NCBI GenBank assembly: GCA_011037195.1
Contig: JAAEAF010000221.1
Span: 186,001-250,000 of the forward strand
Source of the DNA: Triatoma infestans
Taxonomy: Eukaryota > Arthropoda > Insecta > Hemiptera > Reduviidae
Reading direction: 5' to 3'
DNA length: 64,000 nucleotides
Shown here: piece by piece, positions 1-11,250 of the stretch
How positions within the stretch are numbered: the first letter of the stretch is position 1
How the letters are laid out: each line of letters starts with the position of its first letter
Program-made: the position numbers and the translations under genes
Notes under the pieces: generated by a model
Databases searched by the model: none
What the model was told of the DNA's origin: nothing
What the model saw: only the letters and a program-made list of their open reading frames with translations

Positions 1-235
1 CACTTTATAGGGAACTTCTTTCCGAGAAAGTTCATTTAAAGACGTTTTAGGGGAGGGGGAGTAATGTATGGTTTCCTCAAAAAGTCATTTTATTAAGTTT
101 TGATTCTCCAATCGATTTAAAATTGAAGACAAGCAATTATTTCGTAAAAATTATAATTTTGAAGATAATTTTTCTCTTAAATCTGTGTAAATCAGAGAAA
201 GTCGTGTGAGTGTTTCACACCAGATTTTTGTTTTA
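1..235 (+). repeat. Dispersed repeat family, 3' part of a copy
   Basis: This is the last ~230 bp of a non-coding repeat seen many times in the window. It shows the family's G-rich run near 50-60, the stretch ending in CAGAGAAAGTCGTGTGAGTG, and the terminal TTTCACACCAGATTTTT. The same 3' end recurs near 15090-15131, 30843-30884, 34634-34672, 42209-42240 and 52784-52812. No coding capacity is visible. The 5' part lies outside the window. Confidence 0.75.
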
Positions 236-959
236 TTACAGACTTAGGATGATATTAAATTCTATAATTTTATTTATTTCGAAAAAAGAAAAGAGGATGT
301 TAATTGTTGGTGAGTACTGATTACTGTTTTCACTTTTCCCTGGCGAGAGTAGATATCCCTAACGCCATGGAGTTTATTAATGTATCCTCCATAAACTATA
401 TTACATGTATATCTCCGATTTGAACATGTTTTTGGAAAACTTCCAATTTAAATGTTCCATATTTAAATGTTTACAATGACATAATATTAAAATTAAATAA
501 AATTAAACCAAATTGTTGAATAAAATCTCGATTGTTGTGTAAATTTAAATTAATTATAAAACTAGAAAGAACATTTTTAAAATGTTCACCCAATGTTTTT
601 GTAACAACAAACTAAAATCAGTCCATGATATCTACTGCAAAACAGAAAACCGCACATTCCGCTCTTTGGGGTTCAAATATAGAGTCCTGGGGGATGATAT
701 GGCAACAAACTTAAGGTGTTTGATGGTCACATCGACATGACAGGCCGGCCTTTATTTTAAATCTGTGCAAATAGTCTCTATTCTTCCCATGGCCATTTAT
801 ATAGTGGGTATGTAGAAGTCTGTATTAACAAGCGAGCTTGTCCTTTAAAATTAAATTAGGAAAAAAATCCTTGGTATAATGGCCTCCTTTCTCTGTGTTA
901 GACCAGTCCATTTGCCAACCAGTTACACTTTCTTCTGCTAGAATAGGCTTCATATACGA
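236..959. other. AT-rich stretch with no recognised feature
   Basis: I see no ORF with family resemblance, no RNA gene and no clear repeat boundary. The part from about 640 to 800 is less AT-rich and may be old transposon sequence, but I could not assign it. Confidence 0.4.
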
Positions 960-1790
960 TCGAGGTACTTGTTGTACGACTCCTCACTGATTTTCTGGGA
1001 AGTCCGTGTTGCCAATGTAACTGAAGCCTCGTAACCCTCTCGCTGACCCACATACAATTTCATCCAACAAAACCATACATCAACCTTCTTCACTATCTCC
1101 ACCTTCTCTATGCTCTTTATTTTCCCAATTAAAGGTAAATGAATTCTATTGTTTTTGCAGCTCTTGCTTGGGTTTCCCTATCACTGAGCTCTTCATCCAT
1201 ACCAAGGCCAGTTGCTCAGCTTGATTATTAGAACAGTGCTTATTGTGGCGGCATCATCTAATCCTGTTTTGTCCTTGTACACAATAAAAGCAATTCCGAA
1301 ATTTGTTACCATCGGTGTAAATAGCTAGACTGTTTTCTAATTAGAAATCATCTTCTTCAAAGTGACTCGCCATGAGTGACTTCTTCCCGGATGGTGCCAT
1401 TGGGAAGTGCCAATAGGATGTTCTACTATAAATCCAGCATCTTGCATGAGATCCTTTTCATATATGTAGAACATAGTTTTTTCTTTTAAGGTTAAGATAA
1501 TAGGCGGGAGGTTAGCAATCATACATGCAGCTTCTTATGGTTTTAAAATCTCTAATATCCTCAAGAGAATCAACCCATTCTAGTAAGCCTTAGACTATTA
1601 CATGTTTAATAACACCAGAATATAGGCCGGAATAGCGTAGCTGACGAATGGTGTTAACGCTCCTTTGCAGATGGTAAGAAGAGCATCACTGCCTATACCC
1701 AATACACTTTGGCTGGCTGGCAACATATAGGTACGCTTGTAAACATCAAGATGACAGAAATGTGTTGAGTTGCGAAGTTCATTAAGAATT
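960..1790 (-). pseudogene. LINE pol remnant (RT C-terminus and RNase H)
   Basis: Reading the minus strand from about 1790 downwards gives, across several frames, the region after the RT core and then an RNase H-like stretch. The linker is at 1337-1522 and includes LTLKEKTMFYIYEKDLMQDA. The RNase H start (YTDG) is near 1335, followed by FGIAFIVYKDKTGLDDAAT and later NNQAEQLAL. A weak match to the last RNase H motif is near 1040-1080. Stops and frame changes break it throughout, so it is dead. RNase H behind RT points to an I/R1-type non-LTR retrotransposon, which is an inference. It abuts the Ty3/gypsy remnant at about 1790 in the same orientation, so one may have inserted into the other. Confidence 0.55.
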
Positions 1791-2650
1791 CATCAATTCG
1801 CTTGATTGGCTAATGGTGCTGCCCTTAGTTGAGGATTTACCGTGTTCTTATAATCCACGCACAGTCTAACTTTGCCCTTTAGTTTGGGAATTGCTACAAG
1901 AGGTGATCCCCAGTCATTAGTATTGACTTTCGTTATAATTCCATCACGTTCCAGCTCATCCAATTCATTTTCGATTCTATTGCGTAGTGAATATGGTAAA
2001 TCTCGCTTCCCCAAAAACATAGGTTTTTGCTCTTCGCACAATTTTAATGAACAAGCTAAGTTGGATATAAATCCAATCTTTGGCTCTAAAATTCGTTTAT
2101 ATTTTTGGATTTTATAGATGAAACTGTATCAACGTTGTTGACAGAGGAAAATTGATTTTCTTTTTCTTGTCATAGAGTTCTACGAGAACGACTTGAAGAT
2201 GCCGAATCCAGCTGCGTCCTAGAATTGGCGAAAAATTTGAAGGTATGATAAACATCAATTAAGTCAATTTTGGCCCTTTATATTCTGCAGGGACTTGTAC
2301 GAAACCTAAGGGGTCAAATATCTATGAGGTGTACGAACGAATTTGATACCTGTTTCTTGAAGTTGGGCTTCCAAATCTAAGTTCTCATAAACAGGGGTAG
2401 AAGACTGACCCCTGCACCAGAGTTTCCTCAAACATTTTGGTCTTGCCTTCTATTAAAATTGCCGTATAGTATTTGGCTCCATGAGCTCCTCATCCTCCCC
2501 ATGAGCTGATTTCTCATTAATATCTACAACTTTGTCAATTCCGAATAATTCATGGATAGATCTACTTCCAATAGAATTTGATGAGGAAGAGGAATCCTCT
2601 TAAATTGACTTGATTTTCCTAATCTCTTCTCTTGATAACCTAGATCGGAT

Positions 2651-2692
2651 ACATACTTTTTGTATATGACCTGTTTTCCCACATGATTGACA
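2651..2692 (-). other. Gag zinc knuckle (CCHC) in the gypsy-like remnant
   Basis: The minus-strand translation contains CQSCGKTGHIQKVC, a CX2CX4HX4C nucleocapsid-type zinc knuckle. It marks the end of gag in the degenerate element spanning 1793-3724. Confidence 0.75.
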
Positions 2693-3092
2693 TTTTAGTA
2701 ACCTTGGATCACAGCGACAATTTTATGAAATATGATTATCCGGACCACAACTTAGGTACAAATTTTCAGTTCTTAGTTTTCGAAAATTTATTGCCTTCCA
2801 TCTGAATAATTTTGATTTAGCTCGAATTTTTTTGTCTTCTTAACGTTATTGTGGGTCCGGAATATTTATTGTTCTTATTTCGTGATTTACTAAGTTTTTA
2901 ATTTCTTCAGGTTTAAAGGTACCTGCTGCAATTTCCTTGCTATTAATTTTTGATGCTTCTAAAGCTAGGGATCTATCCAGCTTCTTGAAATTTTATATCA
3001 TGATTCTGTAAAAGATTTTCTTTTATTGAGGTATCGCAAATGAATGGATCCCTTAGAAAAATATCACCAACTTATTGTCCACATTGACATTT

Positions 3093-3332
3093 ATTATTAT
3101 TCAAAGAAGGGAAGGGCAAAACCCTACGCTATCCAAAGCCTCCCTGGGCCTATATAGCTAAGAATAACAACTACCGGGTCTGGAACAAAAGTCCAGGTCC
3201 GGGTTTTACCCATCTAAGTTTTACCAATTCCGAATAAATCGGACCATAACCTTGAAAGGACATAGCTTAAGCTCTTCTACCGATATCCTATTCCGGCCAA
3301 AGGTCCTGAACCTAATCTCCTCATAGCCCAAA
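3093..3332 (-). mobile_element. 5'-truncated LINE 3' end with 14-bp target-site duplication
   Basis: A 240-bp insertion interrupts the gag remnant. It is flanked by perfect 14-bp direct repeats CCACATTGACATTT at 3079-3092 and 3333-3346. Its minus strand resembles the 3' part of the longer LINE copy at 51130-51870: both share stretches like GGTTCAGGATCTTTGG, a run of purine-rich untranslated sequence, and a tail of TAA repeats. TAA tails and this size range fit 5'-truncated I-type LINE insertions; the clade is inferred. Confidence 0.7.
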
Positions 3333-3724
3333 CCACATTGACATTTAAATTCTGTTTCTATTGTATGTTCCTTCAATCTAGCTACATATTCGGCGATTGC
3401 CTCTTCATTTGCATTTGTGACAAGAATCTATGCTGTTCGACAATTACATTGTTTTTAGGACATAGGTGTTTTTCTATAAGATCGATTAATTCATCATACT
3501 TTACCTCACAAGGAGCTTTAGGTGCAGTTAACGAAGCAATTAAGTTGTAATGTTTTGATCCTATTGAATTCAACGACACTTTTGCACTCATAATTTTGTC
3601 TTGAGACATTTTTTAATTCTCGGTAAGCTTGAAAGCGTTGTTTATAATTTATAAATGGTTCCTTACCTGAGTCAAACGTCTCAAATGGTGCTAAGAGTTT
3701 AACATTCGACTGGGAAGAAGGCAA

Positions 3725-4103
3725 AGTTTTGACAATTCTACCTGCTGTGTAACTTGACTTTGTATAGGCATTGCCAACTATGCAGCCTCATTTGATTCAG
3801 TTGGTCTCTTGATATTTCCATTGCTGTTAGCAAAATACATAAATTCACTATATAAATAGATAAAATCACTCACTATATACTGACCGATATGACAGTCCCC
3901 TTCGATATCTAAGTTCACCTCGTGGCCAATTGTGTTATCACTTTTGATGGTATAACACATACGAATTACACAAGGGGAGCAATTAATTGATTCATTTTCA
4001 ACACAATACAATTTTCACTTAGTACATTATATATTTTCACTACTCTATAAACCCCAGCGCGCGGACCTGGGCCCTACCGGATCCCAACTTAATCATTCAT
4101 TCG

Positions 4104-4137
<34 letters not shown>

Positions 4138-5063
4138 AATGTACCAAAAACACACAGTAAATATTCCAAGTTTAAAGAAAGTTTTCAATTACAAAAACTG
4201 TGATAATTACAGCGTTTCTTTATACTCTCCTTTTTTTGTTGTTGTTTACTATGTAATTACAGGCTGTTTACAGCACTGTTCATTACAGTTTACATAAAAT
4301 GCAATGATTATATATATCATGCTCACTAGTATGCAGCCGTGGCGATATTGCCGGAAATAATGTGGGCAGTATAATAAACATTCAGGTTTGGCTGTATTGA
4401 TTCCCCATGACCTAGATACTAAGGTTCAAGGACAGCGCTTCTATGCTTCCAATCATCCGGTCCGGGTACTCATTTATTTAGGAATCACTTCTGCCCACGC
4501 GAAACCATGATTCTTTATGATTTATTTTTATAAACAGATTTTTTTTTTTAAACGTGGTGGGCTTTTTAAATTATTCTATTAAATTAATAAATTTAGTTTG
4601 ATTGAAATAAAAATTTATTATAAAATGAATTCCATTAATGAAAATTACCTTTATCATGCAAGAAAGAAATTTAAATTAAGAAAGAAAAATAAGAAATGTA
4701 ACTAAACCAGTTTGTCTCTGTAGTCATTATTAAGCCTAAATTACTTAATACGTATTTCCTTTTCCTGTACATTAGTTGCAAAATACTAATACCAGACCAT
4801 TCTACGAAATATTTAATTAGTTGGGTGACGTGGCAATAAATACATCAATAAAAATACCAATTTGCAATAAAATTGATTTAATTTTTGTAAAAGATTAACC
4901 TAAAAACTATGTAGTTTTTTTCTACCATGTTACGTCATAATGTGACGTCATTCTATCTGCCTAAAACCAGGATAAATTCAATGAAATTTAAATGCCCCGT
5001 GTGAAAAACTCGATTTTCTCTTTCAGCAATTCTCACAGTTTAGGTTTAATTGTCTATTTATTA
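3725..5063. other. Unassigned AT-rich region with a (TA)n microsatellite
   Basis: This stretch has no recognisable gene. It contains a (TA)n run of about 30 bp at 4105-4134. The first part, down to about 4020, may be more decayed retroelement sequence on the minus strand, but no family motif could be named. Confidence 0.4.
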
Positions 5064-5273
5064 TTTTTTTGTTAATTTAAGACGAGTCAACATCTATGGT
5101 CATTGGCGCCTGGAGCCTTCTCAGTGTCTGTAACGACAACATTGTCCATCGCCGGACAGTGAGCTGTAAGGGCTCCCAGGAAGAAAAAATCTAAGGGCAG
5201 CGCAGCTGGACTCGAACCCGGGATCTCCACGTGGGAGTCCAGTTCGCTAACCACTTAGCTATTCTCTTCCCTT
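5064..5273 (-). mobile_element. tRNA-derived SINE, minus-strand copy
   Basis: The minus strand starts near 5273 with a tRNA-like head. It has an A-box-like TAGCTAAGTGGTTAGCG and a B box GGGTTCGAGTCC. The family body follows (CTTAGATTTTTTCTTCC, then a segment with CACTGTCCGG), and the copy ends in a short A-rich tail (T-run at 5064-5070). The same family occurs at 8816, 52066 and 52998 on the + strand. AT-rich similar sequence flanks both sides, but a TSD is not certain. Confidence 0.8.
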
Positions 5274-5799
5274 ATATTATTATTATTTTGTATTTTTCTC
5301 ACTAAACGGATTTTTAATGCCGAAATTACTAAATTTTTTCATGTACAATTGACTTAAAATGTACTTACAAATGTCGTTATAGAAAGGGATGGATACTCTA
5401 TGTTTTCCATTGGAAGAATGCAGTGGAAAATTCGTTAAAAATGAGCAAGCAAAATTTAACGGCATCTTCTTAATTTTTATATAAGTAAAGAAGGTGAAGC
5501 CAAATTTGGAAGTTCGGAGAAGTCCATATCACTCAATGCTTCCTTTTGCAAACCTCTAGAAATAAAACAAATTCTGTGTCAACAACTCACTCGACTTTCT
5601 CTTACTGCATTCAACATATTTCTAAAATTGATAAATTCTCTTAAAACTGTAAATTTTTAATTTTCTCAAATATGAAATTTTTTTTTTTTTTTTTAATAAG
5701 TTTTCCGAACCGTGGCACCTTTTTGTACCGGCTCTCTTTCTCATATAACACCCATCTTCATTAGTATTAAAAACTGAAATTACGTTTGTTACATCACCT
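5274..5799. other. Unassigned sequence between mobile elements
   Basis: There is no gene or clear element here. A T-run of 16 or more bases lies near 5679-5694. Short ORFs on the minus strand show no family resemblance. Confidence 0.4.
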
Positions 5800-6165
5800 T
5801 ATTAATAATTGGAATATATTTCTATCTGGAAAGGTAACAGGAGTAGTCTGGTCTTACGCCCCTTAACTCCCGGGGCACAGAATAGTGTCAGCTTTCTCCG
5901 TGGAGAAGGGGGGTCTGTCATAGAGAGATAAAAGTTCAGCGCCACGGCGTTTTCAGTAAAAGAAAGGGGAAAACGACGAAACCCACAAAAAAAAAGAATA
6001 GAAGAACAACAAAAAAAAGGAGAATAATAATACAAAGTATAAGGATGAAGGAAAAATAAAAAAATAAAAAAATTAATTAAGGTGGCAAGGTCCGGGAGAT
6101 TTGAGCCTGCGATGCTAGCGGCGTGAGGCCAACACGTTACCTGTGCACCACTGACTCAAATTTGA
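5800..6165 (-). mobile_element. Probable second tRNA-derived SINE type
   Basis: On the minus strand, 6160 to 6081 looks tRNA-like. An A-box-like stretch GTCAGTGGTGCACAGGTAACG and a B-box-like GGCTCAAATCTCC are spaced as in pol III promoters. An unrelated body of about 280 bp follows. The coding frame of the gypsy pol runs into this head at about 6165, so the SINE appears inserted into, or joined to, the 3' end of that element. Box matches are imperfect and no TSD was found. Confidence 0.4.
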
Positions 6166-6375
6166 CAATGCTGGTTTTATTTGAATCAACAGACTACTGT
6201 AGTTCAGCGCCTGCGCTCTGCACCAAACCAATTGTCCTTCGTTAAAAGTTACCGGTCTTCTTCTGAAATTGTAACTTCTCTGTCGTTTTTCGTAAGCTCG
6301 ATCAAGCCTATCCTGAACCTCTTTATATAAAACGGGCATTAATTTTAACTTTTCCTCATGCCGAGTTCTCTCCAA
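6166..6375 (-). pseudogene. Gypsy integrase C-terminal segment
   Basis: This short frame (ERTRHEEKLKLMPVLYKEVQ, then YNFRRRPVTFNEGQLVWCRA) resembles the region after the integrase core where GPY/F-type domains lie in gypsy elements. It is offset in frame from the integrase core and runs into a tRNA-like SINE head at its end, so the normal terminus is missing. Confidence 0.65.
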
Positions 6376-6386
6376 CTGTAGCTCTC

Positions 6387-7960
6387 CTACTGCTGCTTTA
6401 CATTAAAATCAGTGGCTGTGCGAGGTAGTTCTCGGCCGTGATTGAGGTAAGCCGGAGTATACCCCGTGGCCTCATGTACAGACGTTTTCATGGCAAACTC
6501 GAGTTTAGCGAGGTTGGCGTTCCAATTTCGATGCTTTTCCTTTATATATGAGGCTAGCATGGTTTTTACAACCCTGTTTACTCTTTCCGTTGGATTTACC
6601 TGCGGGTGGTAAAGGTTTGTGAACCACGGTTTCACTTCATATTCGTCCAGCATGCTCCTGAACTCACGTCCCTTAAACTGGACACCGTTGTCACATATAA
6701 CCGCTTGCGGCACACCAAACTGGAAGAATACCCTCTCTTCTATGATTTGAGCCACTGTCTTCGATGTCGCCTTTCTCAGAGGAAGTAGAATTGTGTATTT
6801 GGAGAAATAATCACATACTACTAAAAGCATCCTGTTCTGCTTTGTTGACAGTGGGAAAGGACCCATCAAATCAGCTGTGATAATTTGCCATGGTCTTTCT
6901 GCTACTCTCTGTTCGCCCATCAATCCAGCAGGTCCCTGTTGTGATGGCTTCATAGCAAGACATGTAGGGCATCTTGCTACATACCTCGCTACGTCGGCTG
7001 CTATGCCTGGCCAATAATATTTTTCTTTAATGCGCTGCAGTGTCTTAAATGAGCCTAGATGTCCAGAAATTGGGCTATCATGAAAGTCGAACAGAACTTT
7101 CTTCCTCTGCGATTTTGGTATTACCAACTTCCATGGCTGGTCTTCTCCCAAAATCTTATGGGAATCCACTATCCTCTTATATAGTGATGATCCTTCCACT
7201 TTCCAACTAGGATACGCTTTAGGGTGCTTGCGGACTTTCAAACACATGTCTCTATACCAGTCATCTAACTGGTCATCACTGCAGTCTATGGCTGATAATT
7301 CCTCTTGATCTTCTTTTACCCTAGATAAAGCGTCAGCGGCTTTATTTAATTTTCCCGCACGATGTTGGATCTGAAAATCAAATTGCTGAAGCTTTACCGC
7401 CCATCTTGCAAGTCGTCCTTGTGGGTCCTTTAAACTGCTGAGCCATTTCAGCGCCATATGATCTGTGATCACTATAAACACCATTCCTTCTAAATATGGT
7501 CTGAACTTTTCTATAGCCCACAATACGGCTAGGCACTCATGTTCTGTTGTGGAAAATTTCTTTTCTGCTGCCGTTAAACCTCTGCTTGCATAAGCTATTG
7601 CCTTTTCCCCTTCAGGGAATTCCTGGCTAAGGATTGCTCCCAAACCAAAAGTCGAAGCATCTGTTTGCAATATGAAAGATCGGCCGAAGTCTGGATAGGT
7701 AAGAATAGGTGCTGAGATGAGCTTATCCTTAATCTCTTCGAAGCTATTTTGCTGTTCCTCACCCCAGTGCCATTTCTTCCCTTTCATCAATAAACTATTA
7801 AGTGGAGCAACAACTGTAGAAAACGATTGAACGAATCGGCGATACCAAGAAGCAAGTCCTAAAAATCTTTTTACTTGTTTTACAGTCTTGGGCGTCGGAA
7901 AATTCATGATCGCCGAAACCTTTTCAGGATCAACCTGCAATCCTCTTTGTTCACAACGTA
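6387..7960 (-). pseudogene. Gypsy RT thumb, RNase H and integrase
   Basis: After the RT connection (VKQVKRFLGLASWYRRF) comes RNase H with LQTDAS, TTEHECLAV and ITDHMALKW as catalytic carboxylate motifs, and then HRAGKLNKAADALSRV. The integrase zinc domain has DSPISGHLG followed by CPTC. The catalytic core shows ITADLMGPF, VICDNGVQF and HPQVNPTERVNRV, the D,D,E triad. About 520 residues are open without a stop. A frame change near 7904-7997 separates it from RT, and another at about 6380 separates it from the C-terminal piece. Confidence 0.88.
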
Positions 7961-8607
7961 ACCCAGGTATTTTAATGATGGTCTGCAAAAGTTGCATTTA
8001 TCCCAATTGATGGTTAGGTGTGCTTCCGTCAGCCGCCTGAAGACTTCATTGAAAATCTCGATATGTTTGCCAAAGTGCTCGGTCATGATTACGATGTCGT
8101 CTAAGTATACGAAAACGTGTGGCTCCATCTCTGCTCCCAAGACGTTATCGATTAAACGCTGCCACGTGGCTGAAGAGTTATGAAGACCGAAAGGCATTCT
8201 TGTGAAGTGAAACAAGCCTCTTCCTGGAACAGTGAAGGCAGTTTTTTCGCAACTACTGTCCTCCAGCTGCACTTGCCAATAAGCAGACTTAATATCAATG
8301 GAGGATAAGTAGTGTCCATCTCTAAGCCTGTCCAGTATGTGGGAGATGAATGGAAGTGGATATGCATCCCTTTTGGTGACGGCGTTCAACTGTCTGTAAT
8401 CGACGCAGAATCTGTGTGAGCCGTCCGGTTTCTTTAATAAGCCTACAGGTGAAAACCCAGGGCTCTTCAATGGTACTACTATGCCTTGCTCCAACATTTC
8501 ATCCAACTCTTTATTTAGAATGTTCTGGACATGTGGCGATACTGGGTAATATCGCTGCTTAATGGGTCGATGATCGGTTTCAATTATATGTTTCACCTGG
8601 CTCGTGC
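7904..8607 (-). pseudogene. Gypsy reverse transcriptase domain
   Basis: The translation shows RT motifs in order: GFSPVGLLKKPDGSHRFCVD (fingers), YPLPFISHILDRL, FSSIDIKSAYWQVQ-like motif A (here LSSIDIKSAYWQVQLEDSS), FTRMPFGLHNSSATWQR (motif B) and FVYLDDIVI (motif C with the two catalytic aspartates). Similarity begins at about 8607 (TSQVKHIIETDHRPIKQRYY). The six residues before that come from unrelated sequence, so the true N-terminus is lost. The frame is left near KYLGYVV and the polyprotein continues in another frame downstream. Confidence 0.88.
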
Positions 8608-8815
8608 ATCCTAGTAAAATAATCAATATTATAACTTGATTTAGGATAAATCTTGTGATATTTTGCTTTTAATGCACACTAACTTTTCGTCAGTTTCTAT
8701 TTTGATTAATAGATTATTTGCCTTGTTTACGTAGTTAGTATAAAGAACATTATGTTCATAAAATTATTTTTAATTACCATTAAATTATTTATTTAGTAGT
8801 TTTAACTTTTGTTGA

Positions 8816-9035
8816 GGGAAGGGATTAGCTCATTGGTAGCGCGCTGGACTAGCAACGCGGAGATCACGGGTTCGAATCCAGCCGTGCTGCCCTTAGATTT
8901 TCTCTTCCTAGGAGCCCCTTACAGCTCACTGTCCGGTGATGGACAGTGTTGTCTGTAACGGGAGAACACTGTCCGGAGGCCGGCAGTGCACTGAGAGGCT
9001 CTGGGCGCAAATGACCGCAGATGTTGAGACGCCTT

Positions 9036-9069
<34 letters not shown>
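8816..9069 (+). mobile_element. tRNA-derived SINE, complete, with 12-bp TSD
   Basis: The element begins GGGAAGGGATTAGCTC and has an A box (TAGCTCATTGGTAGCG) and a B box (GGGTTCGAATCC). The body contains TCACTGTCCGG and GGAGGCCGGCAGTGCACTGA, and it ends in an A-tail of about 28 bases (9042-9069). Perfect 12-bp direct repeats AACTTTTGTTGA at 8804-8815 and 9070-9081 flank it, so the borders are well defined. Transcription would be by RNA polymerase III from the internal promoter. It is not a functional tRNA gene, because the 3' half runs into unrelated sequence. Confidence 0.9.
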
Positions 9070-9073
<4 letters not shown>

Positions 9074-9081
9074 TTTGTTGA

Positions 9082-9879
9082 AAAAATATAATAATGTCAG
9101 CGTAAACTGCTCATTGTTAAATTCGAAAAGAAATAATTTTTTATGGTCACTTTCCGTTTCGATTGTTTCTTCAATTGATGAAATATTTGTTCCTTTTCGA
9201 TTCTGCCATTGAGTGAATTTATTAGAGAGCTTAATAAAAAAATCCATTGATGGATAAATAATTGTTCACAATGAAAGCTGAATGCTAGATAAAAAAACGC
9301 TTTTTACCATTCAATTTATTCATAATATATCCAGTGTTTTATGTATTTAGTTACTGAATCAACTTGTTGATATCGTAATCTATTAAAAAGGATAGTGAAT
9401 GGTTTTTGTCATCAATTACTTGGGCGGGAAATGCGAGAGACGTATAACAGACAACAAGTGGCAGAACAGTAGCAGATAGAAACGGTTCACCCTCTCTCAA
9501 TGCAACTGAAAACCATTCATGGTACGGTATAACTGTAGGAAGTGTATGGGTCGGCAGTGCAAGCGCATAACGGTAACAGGCTGGTTTGAAGGAGGTAACA
9601 GTACAGTTTTAGGTTGTAACGTATTACTTCGCATTTCTATGTTCTCTACCTACTTTTATTTTAGTTTAAATAAAATAGATCTATATCTAGATTTGAATGT
9701 GGCATTATTTTACCATGCTGGTAACATCATGTCAGCATTTGCTGCATCCTTCCTAGTGATAAACCTACATGAAACAATCTTAACCGTAAGTTCCTACTAA
9801 AAAAAAAACTTTTGTTAAAGAATCAAAGAGGAGTTAATGTGAGAAAAATAGTGAGTTAATTTTTTTCTTTCAATTTTTG
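9082..9879. other. Unassigned region
   Basis: No gene family was recognised. A small frame at 9519-9800 has no domain signature. A further copy of the motif AACTTTTGTT after an A-run at about 9799-9816 hints at another old insertion event beside the SINE. Confidence 0.35.
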
Positions 9880-10220
9880 TAATTGGTTTCTAGAAAAGGG
9901 TCTGTGTGTGTGTCGTCAATGTATCTTAAAACCGGGAAATTGCAAAAAGCTGAAACATGATATTGTGTTTAGATGCAGTCAGGGGGGGCCGTGATTAATA
10001 AGCTTTTGGTCAAAATTGGTACCACTATCCTTACTGAAAAGATTTTTCAGGTTTTTTTTAGCGATTTTCTCAAAAATTGGACCCACGATTTCCTTTAAAC
10101 TTTGTATATTTTACAGCAATGTCTTTTTTTTTTAAAATTTTTTCTGGGAAAAATCATATTAGAGTAGTTCTGGGGGAGGAGTGACGTTAGGCTTTCTTGT
10201 AAAATGCAATTTCGGTATAT
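9880..10220 (+). repeat. Dispersed repeat family copy (partial)
   Basis: The copy shows family landmarks in order: the TG-rich run after TTTCTAGAAAAGG, the stretch TTTTTCAGGTTTTTTTTAGCG, the module's CTTTAAACTTTG, and a G-rich run followed by GTGACGTTAGGCTTTC. It carries no coding sequence. Confidence 0.6.
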
Positions 10221-10320
10221 CAGCGGTTCTTATCCGTGGGCCATAACGTCTCCGAGGGGCCCCAGAATATTCTTAAAGGGTCATAAAAGAAAACAAAGTG
10301 TTGCATAGAATATTTGCAAT
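10221..10320 (+). mobile_element. Possible hAT-type terminus fragment
   Basis: The sequence CAGCGGTTCTTATCCGTGGG at 10221-10240, followed by a GGGGCCCC stretch, resembles the terminal inverted repeats of hAT elements. No matching opposite end was found before the LINE at 10559, so it may be a truncated MITE. Confidence 0.3.
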
Positions 10321-10558
10321 GTGTCAGATCAGAGGCAGCTGGCAAAAAAAAAAAAGGAATTTTGAAATAACGCAACTATCTAAGTGCCATTGAAGCTCAT
10401 CCAACATTTTCTGTAGAATACACCACACTGTGAGAGAGTGCCACAAGCGCTTTCAGCTTCAGAAGGGTGAATTATTACTCAGTCCATCATGGAATCGCCA
10501 GAAAATAATTGACAGAGAGGTTTGTCAATGTTGCTCATATTTTTAAAAAACTTGTTTG

Positions 10559-11043
10559 GGGGAGTGATGCGTACCACATGGTAGGCCCGGTAGGACCAAC
10601 CACTTAGCCTATCCTCCTAACTCCACTCTCACCTATTCGCGAGAAGCCCTGTTAAGTTGAGTAATCCATTCTGAGGTTGCGGTAACCAATCCCTTCGGAA
10701 GCATGGATCAATGAGCAAACGAGAGATGGGGGACCTTGGGGCGGCCCCGGGGTAACCAGAGTTTAGGCTCACTAGGTTGCAATGTGCCGGCAGCAGGGCA
10801 CATGTCGGGGTGGCGGCGGAGGAACTTCAAGAAAGTCAACGGCGGCACCCATAAGTCAAGTGAGATGACCTACTGCGAACGGGTAGAAGGGACTCGGAAG
10901 TCCAGTGAAGACAACCCTTCTAGGAGAATGGAACTCTGAATTCAAATCACTGGTCCTCCAGGCTGGGGGTTGGGCGTAGGGCTAACGACCCACCCCGTAG
11001 AAAAAACATTGTTACGAAACCAAAAGAGAAAGATAACCCCGGA
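10559..11043 (+). other. 5' untranslated region of the RTE-like LINE
   Basis: This segment is clearly richer in G and C than its surroundings and starts directly after the 5' target-site repeat. A small frame at 10736-10939 is basic and glycine-rich but has no known ORF1 domain. It probably carries the internal promoter of the retrotransposon; that is an inference from position. Confidence 0.55.
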
Positions 11044-11250
11044 TTGACTAACAGAAAAAAGACCACTGCATGGAAAAGGAGAAATGATATTAAAATTGCG
11101 ACTTGGAATGTACGTTCCATCTACAGACCTGGAACCCTGAAGGTTTTGTCAGATGAGGCTCTTAAATATAATATTGACATTTTAGCCACTCAGGAAATGA
11201 GATGGACAGGAAAGGGAATAATGGACCGTAAATTACTCTGTATTCTATAG
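11044..11250 (+). pseudogene. LINE endonuclease, N-terminal part
   Basis: The frame contains DIKIATWNVRSIYRPGTLK and DILATQEMRWTGKG. These are the first two motifs of the exonuclease-endonuclease-phosphatase fold, including the catalytic asparagine (WNVRS) and glutamate (QEMRW). It ends early at a stop (11248-11250) because a one-base frame change occurs near 11230. The protein logically continues in the next frame. Confidence 0.85.

Larger units (their letters stand above)
1793..3724 (-). pseudogene. Ty3/gypsy-like gag-protease-RT remnant
   Basis: On the minus strand a gag-like segment (3724 to 3382, including KHLCPKNNVIVEQHRFLSQM) is followed by a CCHC zinc knuckle at 2651-2692 (CX2CX4HX4C). 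A protease-to-RT spacer comes next, and then the N-terminal part of RT at 1793-2041 (ELDELERDGIITKV, then WGSPLVAIPKLKGKVRLCVDY). This order is that of LTR retrotransposons. The RT stops after the first motifs; fingers, YxDD, RNase H and integrase are absent here. Frames are broken and a 240-bp LINE tail is inserted at 3093-3332. No LTRs were recognised. The sequence differs from the better preserved gypsy copy at 6.2-8.6 kb, so it is a separate, older lineage. Confidence 0.7.
6166..8607 (-). mobile_element. Truncated Ty3/gypsy LTR retrotransposon (pol only)
   Basis: The minus strand carries, in order, RT, RNase H, an HHCC zinc domain, a DDE integrase core and an integrase C-terminal segment. 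This is the pol order of the Ty3/gypsy superfamily. Gag and protease are missing upstream of about 8607, and no LTR was seen on either side. Two frame changes (7904-7997 and 6375-6387) break the polyprotein, so it is inactive. The reading frames are otherwise long, with intact catalytic motifs, so it is younger than the gypsy-like remnant at 1.8-3.7 kb. Confidence 0.88.

Noticed and set aside
6166..8607. Endogenous retrovirus with env gene
   Set aside because: No envelope-like frame follows integrase; only a SINE-like sequence lies there, so plain Ty3/gypsy pol is the supported call.
8820..8895. Possible tRNA gene (A and B boxes)
   Set aside because: The sequence runs into a fixed SINE body and poly-A, is flanked by a TSD, and recurs at other loci. 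It is a SINE head, not a tRNA gene.
9519..9800. 93-residue ORF
   Set aside because: No motif, biased composition, and it ends in an A-run next to repeats.
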